Assembly: GCF_018598555.1 (NCBI RefSeq) | Contig: NZ_JAHEWN010000002.1 | Span: 1 to 64,000 of the forward strand | Direction: 5' to 3' | Length of the DNA stretch: 64,000 nt | From: Curtobacterium aurantiacum | GTDB lineage: Bacteria; Actinomycetota; Actinomycetes; Actinomycetales; Microbacteriaceae | In this document: positions 52,002-60,510 of the stretch, piece after piece | How positions within the stretch are numbered: the first letter of the stretch is position 1 | How the letters are laid out: each line of letters starts with the position of its first letter | Program-made: the position numbers and the translations under genes | Notes under the pieces: generated by a model | What the model was told of the DNA's origin: nothing | The model's database searches: none | Seen by the model: the letters and a program-made list of their open reading frames with translations, nothing else

Positions 52002-53141
52002 ATGCAGTTCGGCATCTTCACGGTCAGTGACGTCACGACCGACCCCACCACCGGAACGACGCCGGACGACACCCGGCGGGTCCGCGACATCCTGACGATC
52101 GCCGAGCACGCCGACCAGGCCGGGCTCGACGTCTTCGCGACCGGTGAGCACCACAACCCGCCGTTCGTCGCCTCGTCGCCGACCACGTTGCTCGCCTACC
52201 TCGCGGCGAAGACGAAGGACATCACCCTGTCCACGTCGACGACCCTGATCACCACGAACGACCCGGTGCGCATCGCCGAGGAGTACGCGATGCTCCAGGT
52301 CGTGTCCGACGGCCGCATGGACCTGATGATGGGCCGCGGCAACACCGGCCCCGTGTACCCGTGGTTCGGTCAGGACATCCGCCAGGGCGTCAACCTGGCG
52401 ATCGAGAACTACGCGCTCGTCCGCCAGCTGTGGGAGAACGACGTCGTCAACTGGCAGGGCAAGTTCCGCACGCCGCTGCAGGGCTTCACCTCGACCCCGC
52501 GTCCGCTCGACGGGGTGCCGCCGTTCGTCTGGCACGGCTCGATCCGCACGCCGGAGATCGCCGAGCAGGCCGCCTACTACGGTGACGGCTTCTTCCACAA
52601 CAACATCTTCTGGCCGATCCAGCACACCGAGCAGATGGTCGGCCTCTACCGCCAGCGCTTCGAGCACTACGGGCACGGCCGCGCCGACCAGGCGATCGTC
52701 GGCCTCGGCGGGCAGTTCTTCGCGCGGAAGAACTCGCAGGACGCAATCGACGAGTTCCGCCCGTACTTCGACAACGCCCCGGTCTACGGCCACGGCCCCT
52801 CGATGGAGGACTTCACCGCCCAGACCCCGCTCACCGTCGGCTCGCCGCAGCAGGTCATCGACCGGTACGCCGCCATGAAGGACCACGTCGGCCACTACCA
52901 GCGCCAGCTGTTCCTCATCGACCACGCGGGGCTGCCGCTGAAGACCGTGCTCGAGCAGATCGACATCCTGGCGGAGGACATCGTGCCGGAGCTGCGCAAG
53001 CTGAACGACGAGGGTCGCCCGGCCGACGTGCCGTCGGACCCGCCGTCGCACGCGGCGCGTGCCGCTGCCGCGATGGCTGCGGGCACCCTCGGCAGCGACC
53101 ACGTCGCCGCCGAGGACGAGTGGACGGGCGCGTCCGTCTGA
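52002..53141 (+). CDS. LLM class flavin-dependent oxidoreductase
   Basis: A 379-residue bacterial-luciferase-like TIM-barrel monooxygenase using reduced FMN or F420. MQFGIFTVSDV is the first strand, GEHHNPPF near 52 and MMGRGNTGPVYPWFG near 108 are typical of the group-2 LLM family, and a C-terminal segment with AMKDHVGHYQRQLFLIDHAG near 288 follows. ATG 52002 is used; an upstream ATG at 51939 lies within the operator region. Reduced flavin could come from the FMN reductase elsewhere in the window. A family A hairpin follows after 26 bp. Confidence 0.88.
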   Translation: MQFGIFTVSDVTTDPTTGTTPDDTRRVRDILTIAEHADQAGLDVFATGEHHNPPFVASSPTTLLAYLAAKTKDITLSTSTTLITTNDPVRIAEEYAMLQVVSDGRMDLMMGRGNTGPVYPWFGQDIRQGVNLAIENYALVRQLWENDVVNWQGKFRTPLQGFTSTPRPLDGVPPFVWHGSIRTPEIAEQAAYYGDGFFHNNIFWPIQHTEQMVGLYRQRFEHYGHGRADQAIVGLGGQFFARKNSQDAIDEFRPYFDNAPVYGHGPSMEDFTAQTPLTVGSPQQVIDRYAAMKDHVGHYQRQLFLIDHAGLPLKTVLEQIDILAEDIVPELRKLNDEGRPADVPSDPPSHAARAAAAMAAGTLGSDHVAAEDEWTGASV

Positions 53142-53167
53142 CGAGTGCCGTGAGCGCCACCAAGCGC

Positions 53168-53209
53168 GGACGGGAGGCCCGGTGCCAGCTGGCACCGGGC
53201 CTGCCGTCC
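53168..53209. terminator. Family A hairpin, copy 5
   Basis: Arms 53168-53188 and 53189-53209 pair around AGCT with one G:G mismatch; nearly identical to the copy at 39298. It follows the LLM gene and is itself followed 44 bp later by the family B palindrome. Confidence 0.7.
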
Positions 53210-53253
53210 GTCTCGGCGCGCGTTCTCGGGCCCGCGCCGACGTCACGGGGTGA

Positions 53254-53291
53254 GCGACACCTCACGGGGCTGCCGGCGCGTGAGCTGTCGC
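53254..53291. repeat. Family B imperfect palindrome, copy 3
   Basis: GCGACACCTCACG (53254-53266) faces CGTGAGCTGTCGC (53279-53291) with the same C:C mismatch as the copy at 254. The right arm abuts the stop codon of the SMR gene (53292). Both copies continue with TCAGCGCG. Confidence 0.65.
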
Positions 53292-53645
53292 TCAGCGCGT
53301 GAGCTCGGCGGTGGGCTCCGCGACGGGGCGGGCCGGCACGAGCTTGAGGCCGACCACGCAGCCGACGATGCCGGCGATGAACAGCAGGCGCAGCACGGTG
53401 ACGGGCTCGGCACCGGTGGCCATGCCCCACAGCACCGTGAGTGCGGCGCCGGTGCCGGTCCACACCGCGTACGCAGTGCTGATCGGGATGTGCTTGAGGA
53501 CGTAGCCGAACGCGACGAGGCTGATCACGATCGTGACGCCGAACACGATCGTCGGGCGGAGTTCGGTGAAGCCGTCGCTCTCGCCGAGGGCGGTCGCCCA
53601 GACGGTCTCGAGCGCGGCGCTGACGAACAGGACGATCCAGGCCAC
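53292..53645 (-). CDS. SMR family transporter subunit
   Basis: A 117-residue small multidrug resistance protein with four helices; the essential Glu is in SAALETVWATALG near residue 13 and STAYAVWTGTGAALTVLWG is helix 3. The ending GCVVGLKLV resembles Gdx/SugE-type guanidinium exporters. It starts 1 bp after the previous SMR gene, and pairs of this kind form heterodimers. No guanidine riboswitch is visible; a TetR operator controls the operon instead. Confidence 0.9.
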   Translation of the reverse strand: MAWIVLFVSAALETVWATALGESDGFTELRPTIVFGVTIVISLVAFGYVLKHIPISTAYAVWTGTGAALTVLWGMATGAEPVTVLRLLFIAGIVGCVVGLKLVPARPVAEPTAELTR

Positions 53646-53646
53646 G

Positions 53647-53961
53647 TCAGCTCACCACCTTGAGGCCGATGACGCACGCCACCAGGCCGAAGACGAGGGC
53701 GAGGCGGGCGAAGGACGCGGCCTCCTGACGTCGGAGTATCGCGACGACCACGGTCAGTGACGCCCCGATTCCGACCCAGACCGCGTAGGCGGTGCCGACC
53801 GGGATGCTCTTCATCGCGAACGCCAGCCCCACCATGCTCAGTGCCATCCCGGCGACGAAAACGATCGTCGGGACCACCTTCTTGAAGCCGTTCGAGGCGC
53901 CGAGGGCGGTGGCCCAGACGGCCTCGAGCACGCCGCTCAGCACGAGGATCACCCATGCCAT
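53647..53961 (-). CDS. SMR family transporter subunit
   Basis: A 104-residue SMR protein, partner of the next gene. Conserved Glu in SGVLEAVWATALG near 13, GTAYAVWVGIGASLTVV in helix 3 and CVIGLKVVS at the end. ATG 53961 is preceded by a GGAAAGGAC-like site on its strand. First gene of the two-subunit exporter operon, divergent from tetR, with a TetR-type operator at 54003-54018 upstream. Confidence 0.9.
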   Translation of the reverse strand: MAWVILVLSGVLEAVWATALGASNGFKKVVPTIVFVAGMALSMVGLAFAMKSIPVGTAYAVWVGIGASLTVVVAILRRQEAASFARLALVFGLVACVIGLKVVS

Positions 53962-54002
53962 GACGATGTCCTTTCCTGCGGAAGTCGTTGTCGGTGTCGT
54001 TC

Positions 54003-54018
54003 TCGCACGACTGTGCGA
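54003..54018. promoter_or_regulatory. TetR-type operator 1 (SMR side)
   Basis: TCGCAC-GACT-GTGCGA is a perfect inverted repeat located 42 bp upstream of the SMR operon start. The same sequence with one change recurs at 54044-54059, 41 bp away (about four turns). Confidence 0.75.
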
Positions 54019-54043
54019 CAACGACCACGACGGTAGCACGAGT

Positions 54044-54059
54044 TCGTACGACTGTGCGA
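54044..54059. promoter_or_regulatory. TetR-type operator 2 (tetR side)
   Basis: TCGTAC-GACT-GTGCGA, one base from operator 1, overlapping the predicted -10 region (GAGTAT, 54058-54063) of the tetR gene. Binding would repress tetR itself. Confidence 0.75.
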
Positions 54060-54068
54060 GTATGGCGT

Positions 54069-54647
54069 GTGGCCAGGAGCATGGACGTCGACGAACGGCG
54101 CCGCACCGTGTCCGAGGCGGCGTGCCGGGTCCTCGCCCGCGACGGCCTCGGGGCACTCAGCGTGCGGAACGTCGCCGCCGAGGCGGGGCTGCCGCCGAGT
54201 ACGGTCCGCTACACGTTCCCGACCCAGGCGAGCGTCCGCGAGCACACCATCACCCTCGTGTTCGATCGGATCCGGGAGCGCATCGACGCCATCCCGGCTG
54301 ATCTGGCACCGGTCCGACGCGCACGCCGGATCGTGCTCGAGCTGCTGCCCCTCGACGAGGAGCGGGTCATCGAGCTCGAGGTCTACCTTGCACTCGGGAA
54401 CGCCGCGCTCACCGACGTCGGGCTCCGACCGACGCTCGACCGCGTCGTCGCGGCGATGCGGACCTGGTGCGAGGAGGTCCTCCGGCTGCTCGGGGTACCG
54501 GCGGGTGACCGGGAGTACGAGGCGTGCCGCCTGCACGCCCTCCTCGACGGGCTCGCGATGCAGGTCGTCCGGCTGGCTCCGGGGGAGTCCGGTGACTGGG
54601 CGATCGACGTGCTCGACCGACACCTGGACGGCGTCGCCGCAGGCTGA
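54069..54647 (+). CDS. TetR family repressor of the SMR operon
   Basis: A 192-residue TetR regulator: HTH in about 10-55 (VSEAACRVLARDGLGALSVR then AAEAGLPPSTVRYTFPTQ) and a divergent C-terminal ligand domain. GTG 54069 is preferred because GAGTAT ends 5 nt upstream with no usable Shine-Dalgarno site; ATG 54081 is an in-frame alternative four codons later. Two matching operators in the divergent promoter region show it controls itself and the SMR genes. Confidence 0.87.
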   Translation: MARSMDVDERRRTVSEAACRVLARDGLGALSVRNVAAEAGLPPSTVRYTFPTQASVREHTITLVFDRIRERIDAIPADLAPVRRARRIVLELLPLDEERVIELEVYLALGNAALTDVGLRPTLDRVVAAMRTWCEEVLRLLGVPAGDREYEACRLHALLDGLAMQVVRLAPGESGDWAIDVLDRHLDGVAAG

Positions 54648-54660
54648 GCTCGCGGGCCCC

Positions 54661-54677
54661 CCTCGCACCGTGCGAGG
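54661..54677 (+). terminator. Hairpin after tetR
   Basis: CCTCGCA (54661-54667) and TGCGAGG (54671-54677) pair around CCG, within a longer C-rich/G-rich pairing, 14 bp past the tetR stop. Confidence 0.6.
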
Positions 54678-54722
54678 GTGGGTGCGCAGCCCCCCGCGGC
54701 ACGCGTCGCCTATCCTGTCCCG

Positions 54723-55736
54723 GTGACGACGACCACGCGGCCGCCGCAGCGCACCCGGAGCCTCACCGGCCCCGGGCTGGTGCTGCTCGCCGTCGTCGTC
54801 CTGCTGGGGATCCGGCTGTTCTCGCCGAGCATCGGGACCGCGGGGCTGCCGGACGTCGTGCAGGACTTCCTCACGCTGGCGATCAGCGTCGTCGTCGAGT
54901 CCCTGCCGTTCGTGGTGCTCGGCATCGTGCTGTCGATCGTCGTCGAGGTCTGGGTCCCGGTCGGCGCGCTCGAGCGGGTCCTGCCGCAGAACGCCTTCGG
55001 TCGCCGCGCCGTGATCTCCCTGATCGGCATGCTCTTCCCGGTGTGCGAGTGCGGCAACGTCCCGCTCGCCCGCGGCCTGATGATGCGCGGGTTCACCCCC
55101 GCCGAGGCCGTCACGTTCCTGGTCGCGGCCCCGATCCTCAACCCGCTCGTCATCGTCAGCACCGCGCAGGCGTTCGGCTGGTCGGGCTGGATCCTGCCGG
55201 TGCGCATCGTCGGCGGGTTCGTCATCGCGAACCTCGTCGGCTGGATCGTCGCCGCGCACCGCCGTCCGGCCGACCTGCTGCTCCCCGCCTTCGAGGCCCG
55301 GTGCCGCGCTGCCGTCGGAGCACCTCGAGGCCTGCACCGCTGGCGGCAGAGCGCCGCGCAGTTCGGCGGCGAGACGGCGACGATGATGCCGGCGCTGTTC
55401 GTCGGTGCCGGGCTGGCCGCCGCGATCCAGGTCGCCGTCCCCCGCTCGACCCTGGTGGCCATCGGCTCGAACCCGGTGCTGTCCGTCGCGGCGATGATGC
55501 TGCTGGCGATGACGGTGTCGCTCTGCTCGAACGTCGACGCCTTCTTCGCGCTGTCGTTCGCGTCGACGTTCCTGCCGGGGTCGATCACGGCCTTCCTGAT
55601 CATCGGGCCGATCATCGACGTCAAGATGATCGCCCTGCTGCGCACGACCTTCCGGGTCCGGTTCCTGGTGCTGCTGTCGGTCGTGTGCGTCCTGTTCGCC
55701 GGAGCCGTCGGGTTGGTGATGAATGTCCTCGTCTGA
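54723..55736 (+). CDS. UPF0718/ArsP_1-like permease
   Basis: A 337-residue membrane protein with about eight helices of the DUF318/permease family (PF03773). The motif FPVCECGNVPLARGLMMRG near 107 with two cysteines and AAPILNPLVI near 137 are signatures, and SNVDAFFALSFA near 273 is the second conserved block. Arsenical and organoarsenical exporters belong here, but many actinobacterial members are unassigned. GTG 54723 is 6 nt after TATCCT (leaderless). Its 3' end overlaps the TIGR03943 gene by 14 bp. Confidence 0.87.
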   Translation: MTTTTRPPQRTRSLTGPGLVLLAVVVLLGIRLFSPSIGTAGLPDVVQDFLTLAISVVVESLPFVVLGIVLSIVVEVWVPVGALERVLPQNAFGRRAVISLIGMLFPVCECGNVPLARGLMMRGFTPAEAVTFLVAAPILNPLVIVSTAQAFGWSGWILPVRIVGGFVIANLVGWIVAAHRRPADLLLPAFEARCRAAVGAPRGLHRWRQSAAQFGGETATMMPALFVGAGLAAAIQVAVPRSTLVAIGSNPVLSVAAMMLLAMTVSLCSNVDAFFALSFASTFLPGSITAFLIIGPIIDVKMIALLRTTFRVRFLVLLSVVCVLFAGAVGLVMNVLV

Positions 55737-56529
55737 TGCACGCAACAACGCGGCCGCGTACCTGGGCCTCGGGTCGGTGCTGGCCGCGGCGCTCTGCACG
55801 CTGTGGCTCGCACTGGTCGGGCACCTCGACCTGTACATCAACCCGCGGTACTCGGTGTTCACGGTCGTGCTCGCGGCCGTGGGCGTGCCCGCGTCGATCG
55901 CCGCCCTCGTCGTCATCGCCCGGGGCCACGGCCACACCCACGGCGACGACGACGACCTCGATCTGCACCAGCAGCAGCGGACGGGAGGCCGCGGTCGCGC
56001 CGTCCGCATCGCCCTCGGCGGAGCAGCGGCCATCATCACGATCGGCGTGACCGTCGCGATGCTCGTCCTGCCCCCGACGACCCTGTCCGCCCGCACCGCA
56101 CAGCAGCGGAGCGTCGACTCGGCGACCCTGTCGAACGCCACCGGTTCCGAGGCCGCGGTGTCGCTGCTCGGCAGCGAGGGCGTCGACACCTCGGAGTACG
56201 GCGTCAAGGACTGGGCCGCCCTGATCCGGCAGACCACCGACACCACGGCGCTGGTCGGCAAGCAGGTCGAGCTGACCGGCTTCGTGGTGCCCGGCGCCGA
56301 CGGGTCCTTCACCCTCACCCGCTTCGTCATCAGCTGCTGCGCCGTGGACGCGCAGCCGGTCGGTCTCGGCGTCGTGACCGGCGACGGCTCCGTCCCCGAC
56401 GAGGGCCAGTGGGTCACCGTCCGCGGAGCCCTCGCGGCCAACCCGGACCAGTCCGCCGACGCCCGCATCGTCGTCAGGGCCGCGAAGATCACCGACATCG
56501 CACAGCCCGAGGACCCGTATGAGTTCTGA
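55723..56529 (+). CDS. TIGR03943 family putative permease subunit
   Basis: A 268-residue protein that in many genomes accompanies the DUF318 permease. Two N-terminal helices (about 13-33 and 43-63), a His/Asp-rich cytoplasmic loop (GHGHTHGDDDDLDLH), a third helix (about 93-115) and an extracytoplasmic domain with the conserved FVISCCAVDAQPVG motif near 203. The histidine loop and vicinal cysteines suggest metal or metalloid handling. Translationally overlapped on both sides (14 and 11 bp). Confidence 0.87.
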   Translation: MSSSDARNNAAAYLGLGSVLAAALCTLWLALVGHLDLYINPRYSVFTVVLAAVGVPASIAALVVIARGHGHTHGDDDDLDLHQQQRTGGRGRAVRIALGGAAAIITIGVTVAMLVLPPTTLSARTAQQRSVDSATLSNATGSEAAVSLLGSEGVDTSEYGVKDWAALIRQTTDTTALVGKQVELTGFVVPGADGSFTLTRFVISCCAVDAQPVGLGVVTGDGSVPDEGQWVTVRGALAANPDQSADARIVVRAAKITDIAQPEDPYEF

Positions 56530-57964
56530 GCGGCGCGGTGACCAGCGCCGCGAGCGGCGCGGTGACCAGCGCCGCGGGCGGCGCCCCGTCGCGCACCGGT
56601 TCCACCGCCGGTACGTGGCCGTCGTGGTGGTGCTGGCCGTGGTGGCAGCGCTCGCCGCGGTCGTCGGCTCGCAGCAGGGCCCCAGGCTCCGCGACGTGTC
56701 CTACGACGCCACGGGTCTCGTCACCCGCCCGGCCCAGCGCGTCATCCTCACGGCGAACCAGGCCCTGCAGAAGGTCTCCGCCGCCGACGTCCGGGTCAGC
56801 CCGGCAGCGGCGCACACCGTGACGTCGAGCGGCAACACCATCGCCGTGGAGTTCGCCGGACCCCTGGCCTACGACCGCGACTACACGGTCACGGTCGCGG
56901 GCGTCCGGGCGCCCGGGCAGCGCGCCACGTCGGACCTGACGGCGTCGATCCGCACCGGCAGCACCGACGTGCTCGCACTCGTGCCCGGTCAGGCCGGGGC
57001 GAAGGACCGCATCGTCCGGCGCTCCCTCGACGCCGGCGGCGCGACCACCGTCTACGAGGGCACCGCGATCTCCGAGTACGCCAGACTCGGCCGTTCCCTG
57101 GTCGTCGTGAGCGGCACGGACGCCAGCTCGTCGGTCGACGTCGTGGCCCTGAGCGGCGGCGTGCAGGACGACGACGCCCCCGTCGAACACCTCACGCTGC
57201 CGACCTCCGAGGGGCGGGTCACCGCGCTGCACGTCGCCGACGACGGTGCCTCGTTCGGGTTCGAGTACGCCGACACCTCCACCGGGCAGTCCCGGAACAC
57301 CGGCCTGTACGTGGTCGACATGACGGGCACGCACCTGCCCACCGCCATCGCGGCGAACGGCAAGCCGACGACGGGTGCCGTCCCGATGACGGTGGCCCAG
57401 TGGGCCTACGTGCCGCGTACTGAGAGCGCACTCGTCCGGACGGGCAGCGACGACCTGGTGCTGGTCGACATGAGCGGACGTGCCGACCCGGTCCGGCTCG
57501 GCAGCGCCACGTACCTGCACGGCTTCGTCGGCACCGGCACCACGGCCGTCGTCGAGACGGGCACCGGCATCGAGCGGCTGGACCTCACCGACGGGTCGAA
57601 GTCGGCGTTGCAGGCCCCCGCCGCGAGCACCGACGCGGCCGTCCTCGGCCGCATCGCCCAGCTGACCGACGACACGTACCTGCGCGTGCTGGGGGACGTG
57701 CGGTCGGACGGCACGATCTCGGCACGGATCGTGCGTGTGGACGGAGGACGGGCCTCCCGGCTGCCGGTGACCATCCCGGACGACGCGAGCGTCACCGCGG
57801 TCTGCCCGTCCCCGAACAGCCAGTTCGTCGCGGTCGCGACGAAGTCGGCGACCGGCGAGCTCGTGAGCATCGTCGACGCGGCCTCCGGCGCGCTCGAGGC
57901 GAGCATCGACGCGGGCTCCGTCGACTGGTGCGGCGCGCTGCCGTCCGGTGACGAGGTCGGCTGA
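56519..57964 (+). CDS. Membrane-anchored protein with Ig-like and beta-propeller regions
   Basis: A 481-residue protein anchored by one helix (about 32-50). The cytoplasmic start contains the duplicated RRGDQRRE/RRGDQRRG, encoded by a DNA tandem repeat at about 56524-56580. An SbsA-type Ig-like domain (about 65-145) is followed by repeated blade-like segments ending near 470, probably an incomplete or seven-bladed propeller. No catalytic motif is visible. It overlaps the TIGR03943 gene by 11 bp, so it may be a third subunit of that system. A family A hairpin follows after 13 bp. Confidence 0.75.
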   Translation: MSSERRGDQRRERRGDQRRGRRPVAHRFHRRYVAVVVVLAVVAALAAVVGSQQGPRLRDVSYDATGLVTRPAQRVILTANQALQKVSAADVRVSPAAAHTVTSSGNTIAVEFAGPLAYDRDYTVTVAGVRAPGQRATSDLTASIRTGSTDVLALVPGQAGAKDRIVRRSLDAGGATTVYEGTAISEYARLGRSLVVVSGTDASSSVDVVALSGGVQDDDAPVEHLTLPTSEGRVTALHVADDGASFGFEYADTSTGQSRNTGLYVVDMTGTHLPTAIAANGKPTTGAVPMTVAQWAYVPRTESALVRTGSDDLVLVDMSGRADPVRLGSATYLHGFVGTGTTAVVETGTGIERLDLTDGSKSALQAPAASTDAAVLGRIAQLTDDTYLRVLGDVRSDGTISARIVRVDGGRASRLPVTIPDDASVTAVCPSPNSQFVAVATKSATGELVSIVDAASGALEASIDAGSVDWCGALPSGDEVG

Positions 57965-57977
57965 CGGCACCGAGACC

Positions 57978-58023
57978 ACAGACGGGAGGCCCGTTGCCAG
58001 CCGGCAACGGGCCTCCCGTCTGT
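57978..58023. terminator. Family A hairpin, copy 6
   Basis: Perfect 21-nt arms (57978-57998 and 58003-58023) around AGCC, containing GACGGGAGGCCCGTTGCC. It lies between two convergent stops (57964 and 58037), where it can act for both genes. Confidence 0.75.
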
Positions 58024-58036
58024 CAGGTGGTGACGA

Positions 58037-59083
58037 CTACGCCAGCGTGGCCGCGTCGATCACGAAGCGGTAGCGGACGTCCGAGGACAGCACGCGCTCG
58101 TAGGCCTCGTTGATCTGGTCGGCGCTGATGAGCTCGGTCTCCGGGAGGATCCCGTGCTCGGCGCAGAAGTCGAGCATCTCCTGGGTCTCCTGGATGCCGC
58201 CGATGGCGGAACCGGCCCAGCTGAGCCGACGCGGGATGAGCGCGAAGGCCGGCACCTCGAGCGGCTCGGCCGGAGCACCCACGTTGACGAGCGTGCCGTC
58301 GACCTTGAGCAGGCCGAGGTAGGCACCCATCGGGATCTTCGCCGAGACGGTGTTGATGATGAGCTCGAAGGAGTTCGCGAGCTTCTCGAACGTCTCCGGG
58401 TCCTTGGTCGCGTAGTGGGCCTTGGCACCGTAGCGGAGCGAGTCCTCCTGCTTCGAGGTCGTCTGCGACAGGACGGTGACCTCGGCGCCGAGCGCGACGG
58501 CGATCTTGACGGCCATGTGACCGAGTCCGCCCATGCCGACGACGGCGACCTTGGTGCCGGGGCCGGCGTTCCAGTGGTGCAGCGGCGAGTAGGTGGTGAT
58601 GCCGGCGCAGAGCAGCGGCGCGACCTTCTCGATGTCGAGCGACTCGGGGACGCGGAGGACGAAGTCCTCGTTCACCACGACGGCCTGCGAGTACCCGCCC
58701 TGGGTGATCGAGCCGTCGGCCGGGTCGACGCTGGCGTAGGTGCCGATGTTGCCCTTGAGGCAGTACTGCTCCTGGCCGGCGACGCAGTTCTCGCACTCGC
58801 CGCACGAGTTCACCATGCAGCCGACGCCGACGCGGTCGCCGACCTGGTGCTTGGTGACGTTCTCGCCGACCTCGGTGACGTGGCCGACGATCTCGTGGCC
58901 GACGACCTGCGGGTACTGGATGGGGCCCCACTCACCGCGGACGGTGTGGATGTCCGAGTGGCAGATGCCGGCGTAGGCGATGTCGATCGCGACGTCGTCC
59001 GGGCCGACGTCGCGACGGGTGATGGTGGTCTTGACGAGCGGCTCGGTGGCTGACGGTGCCGCGTACGCGTTGACGGTGCGCAA
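58037..59083 (-). CDS. Zinc-dependent NAD(P) alcohol dehydrogenase (YahK/CAD-type)
   Basis: A 348-residue medium-chain dehydrogenase. Catalytic zinc ligands are Cys41 and His63-Glu64 ([14 protein letters not shown]) with a third cysteine near 158 (LLCAG); the structural zinc site is Cys94, Cys97, Cys100 and Cys108. [11 protein letters not shown] near 183 is the nucleotide-binding loop. The family reduces aldehydes with NADPH. The start is TTG at 59083, preceded by GAGGAG; a GGTTCCG palindrome and a (TGTGC)n repeat lie upstream. Confidence 0.92.
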   Translation of the reverse strand: MRTVNAYAAPSATEPLVKTTITRRDVGPDDVAIDIAYAGICHSDIHTVRGEWGPIQYPQVVGHEIVGHVTEVGENVTKHQVGDRVGVGCMVNSCGECENCVAGQEQYCLKGNIGTYASVDPADGSITQGGYSQAVVVNEDFVLRVPESLDIEKVAPLLCAGITTYSPLHHWNAGPGTKVAVVGMGGLGHMAVKIAVALGAEVTVLSQTTSKQEDSLRYGAKAHYATKDPETFEKLANSFELIINTVSAKIPMGAYLGLLKVDGTLVNVGAPAEPLEVPAFALIPRRLSWAGSAIGGIQETQEMLDFCAEHGILPETELISADQINEAYERVLSSDVRYRFVIDAATLA

Positions 59084-59116
59084 TGATCTCCTCGTGGGGG
59101 TGGTGCGTTGCGGGCC

Positions 59117-59133
59117 GGTTCCGGCCCGGAACC
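59117..59133. promoter_or_regulatory. GGTTCCG palindrome upstream of ADH gene
   Basis: GGTTCCG (59117-59123) and CGGAACC (59127-59133) form a perfect 7-bp inverted repeat with a 3-bp spacer, 34 bp upstream of the alcohol dehydrogenase start. Operator-like, but no regulator is adjacent. The hairpin at 20313 also contains GGTTCCGG. Confidence 0.4.
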
Positions 59134-59220
59134 AGTGTGCGCGCAGCCGTGGCCGGGTGGGAGGTACAACCAGGACACCCCTGTGCCCGCGGACGGGCGA
59201 GTCGCGGCGCGGCGGTGCCG

Positions 59221-59290
59221 TGCGCTGCGCTGTGCTGTGCTGTGCTGTGCTGTGCTGTGCTGTGCTGTGCTGTGCTGTGCTGCGCTGTGC
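59221..59290. repeat. (TGTGC)n pentanucleotide repeat, 14 units
   Basis: Ten exact TGTGC units (59231-59280) flanked by TGCGC variants on both sides. The array lies 4 bp past the stop of the glycerate kinase gene and about 140 bp upstream of the alcohol dehydrogenase start, both on the minus strand, so copy-number change could alter transcript 3' ends or the ADH promoter region. Confidence 0.9.
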
Positions 59291-59294
59291 TCGC

Positions 59295-60335
59295 TCAGGC
59301 GAGCCGGGCCAACCGCTGCCCCGCGATCGTGGCGAAGCGCAGCGGGTCGGCCAGGGCGTCGTCGGGCTCGCCGGTGGTCTGCGTCGCGAGGACGGTGAGC
59401 GAGGCGGCAGCGGCGTAGTCGTCGAGCGGTGCCTCGATCGCGCCGGCGACGAGCATCGACCGGGCTCCGGGAGCGTGCGCCACGGCCAGGTCGCGGACCA
59501 CCGAGGGCACCTTGCCGACGGCGCTCTGCCCGTCGAAGCGCCCCTCGCCGCTGATCACCACATCGGCGCCGTCGAGCAGCGCCGGCAGCCCGAGTACCTC
59601 GGCGACGGCCGCGGCCCCACCGGCGAGCGTGGCGCCCCACACCAGCAGGCCGAACCCGACACCGCCCGCGGCTCCGGCCCCCGGCGTGCTCGGGTCGATG
59701 TGGGGGAAGCGTGCGGCCCAGGTGGCGAGCCGCTCGTCGAAGGACGCCACACGGTCGGGCGTGATGCCCTTCTGCGGGCCGAAGACGGCGGCGGCACCGG
59801 TCGGGCCGAGCAACGGCGAGGTGACGTCGGTGAGCACGGTGACGCCGAGCGGGGGGAGTGCGCGGAGGCCGCCGGCGCCTTCGCTGTCGAGGCCGAGCGC
59901 CTCGAGCACCGGACGCCCGCCGTCGGTGGACGCGCTGCCCCCGATGCCGAGCACGAGCCCCGTGGCACCGGCGTCGAGCGCGGCGGCGACCGCCTCGCCG
60001 AACCCACGGCTCGTCGCCGTGTCCGGCATCGGTGCGTCGAGCAGGGGGAGGCCGCTCGTCGCCGCGAGCTCCACCACCGCGCGACCGTCGGGCAGCCGCA
60101 GCCAGTGGGTGTCGACCGGCGTGCCGCCCGGCCCGGTCACGGTGACGGGGGCCCGGACGGCTCCGGGGACGGCGGTCTCGAAGGCGTCGAGCGTGCCCTC
60201 GCCGCCGTCGGCCATCGGGACGAGCACCACGTCGTCATCGGGGCGTTCGGTCAGCCAGCCGTCGCGGACGGCCGCAGCGATCGACGCCGCGGTCGCGGTG
60301 CCCTTGAACGAGTCCGGAGCCACGATGATGCGCAC
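59295..60335 (-). CDS. glxK: Glycerate kinase
   Basis: A 346-residue GlxK-type glycerate 2- or 3-kinase (PF02595). [11 protein letters not shown] at 3-13, [14 protein letters not shown] near 39, [11 protein letters not shown] near 130 and [19 protein letters not shown] near 170 are the family blocks; [12 protein letters not shown] near 280 is the catalytic Asp region. It feeds glycerate into glycolysis. GTG 60335 lies 7 nt after TACGGT on its strand; GTG 60344 is an alternative adding three residues. Confidence 0.93.
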   Translation of the reverse strand: MRIIVAPDSFKGTATAASIAAAVRDGWLTERPDDDVVLVPMADGGEGTLDAFETAVPGAVRAPVTVTGPGGTPVDTHWLRLPDGRAVVELAATSGLPLLDAPMPDTATSRGFGEAVAAALDAGATGLVLGIGGSASTDGGRPVLEALGLDSEGAGGLRALPPLGVTVLTDVTSPLLGPTGAAAVFGPQKGITPDRVASFDERLATWAARFPHIDPSTPGAGAAGGVGFGLLVWGATLAGGAAAVAEVLGLPALLDGADVVISGEGRFDGQSAVGKVPSVVRDLAVAHAPGARSMLVAGAIEAPLDDYAAAASLTVLATQTTGEPDDALADPLRFATIAGQRLARLA

Positions 60336-60360
60336 GGCTCCCACCGTAGTGGCCCGTTAC

Positions 60361-60495
60361 GAGACGCCGGCGTGTGCGCGTTTGCGAGACGCCGGCGTGT
60401 GCGCAGGACGCCGCGTTGTCCGCGAGACGCCTCCGGATCCGGCGGCGTCTCGACGACATGGCGGCGTCCAACGAACACGCCGGCGTCTCGCGAAC
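60361..60495. repeat. GAGACGCCGGCGT repeat cluster
   Basis: GAGACGCCGGCGTGTGCGC occurs directly at 60361 and 60386 (25-bp period); GAGACGCC recurs at 60424; inverted copies are at about 60443-60450 and 60476-60492 (ACACGCCGGCGTCTCGC). The core GACGCCGGCGTC is itself a palindrome. The cluster fills the gap between the oxidase stop and the glycerate kinase start. Confidence 0.75.
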
Positions 60496-60510
60496 GACCC
60501 CGCGCTGGCG

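Noticed and set aside
53949-56498. An 849-codon minus-strand frame opposite tetR, permease and TIGR03943 genes
   Set aside because: It would overlap the SMR promoter and both operators and has no recognisable domain.
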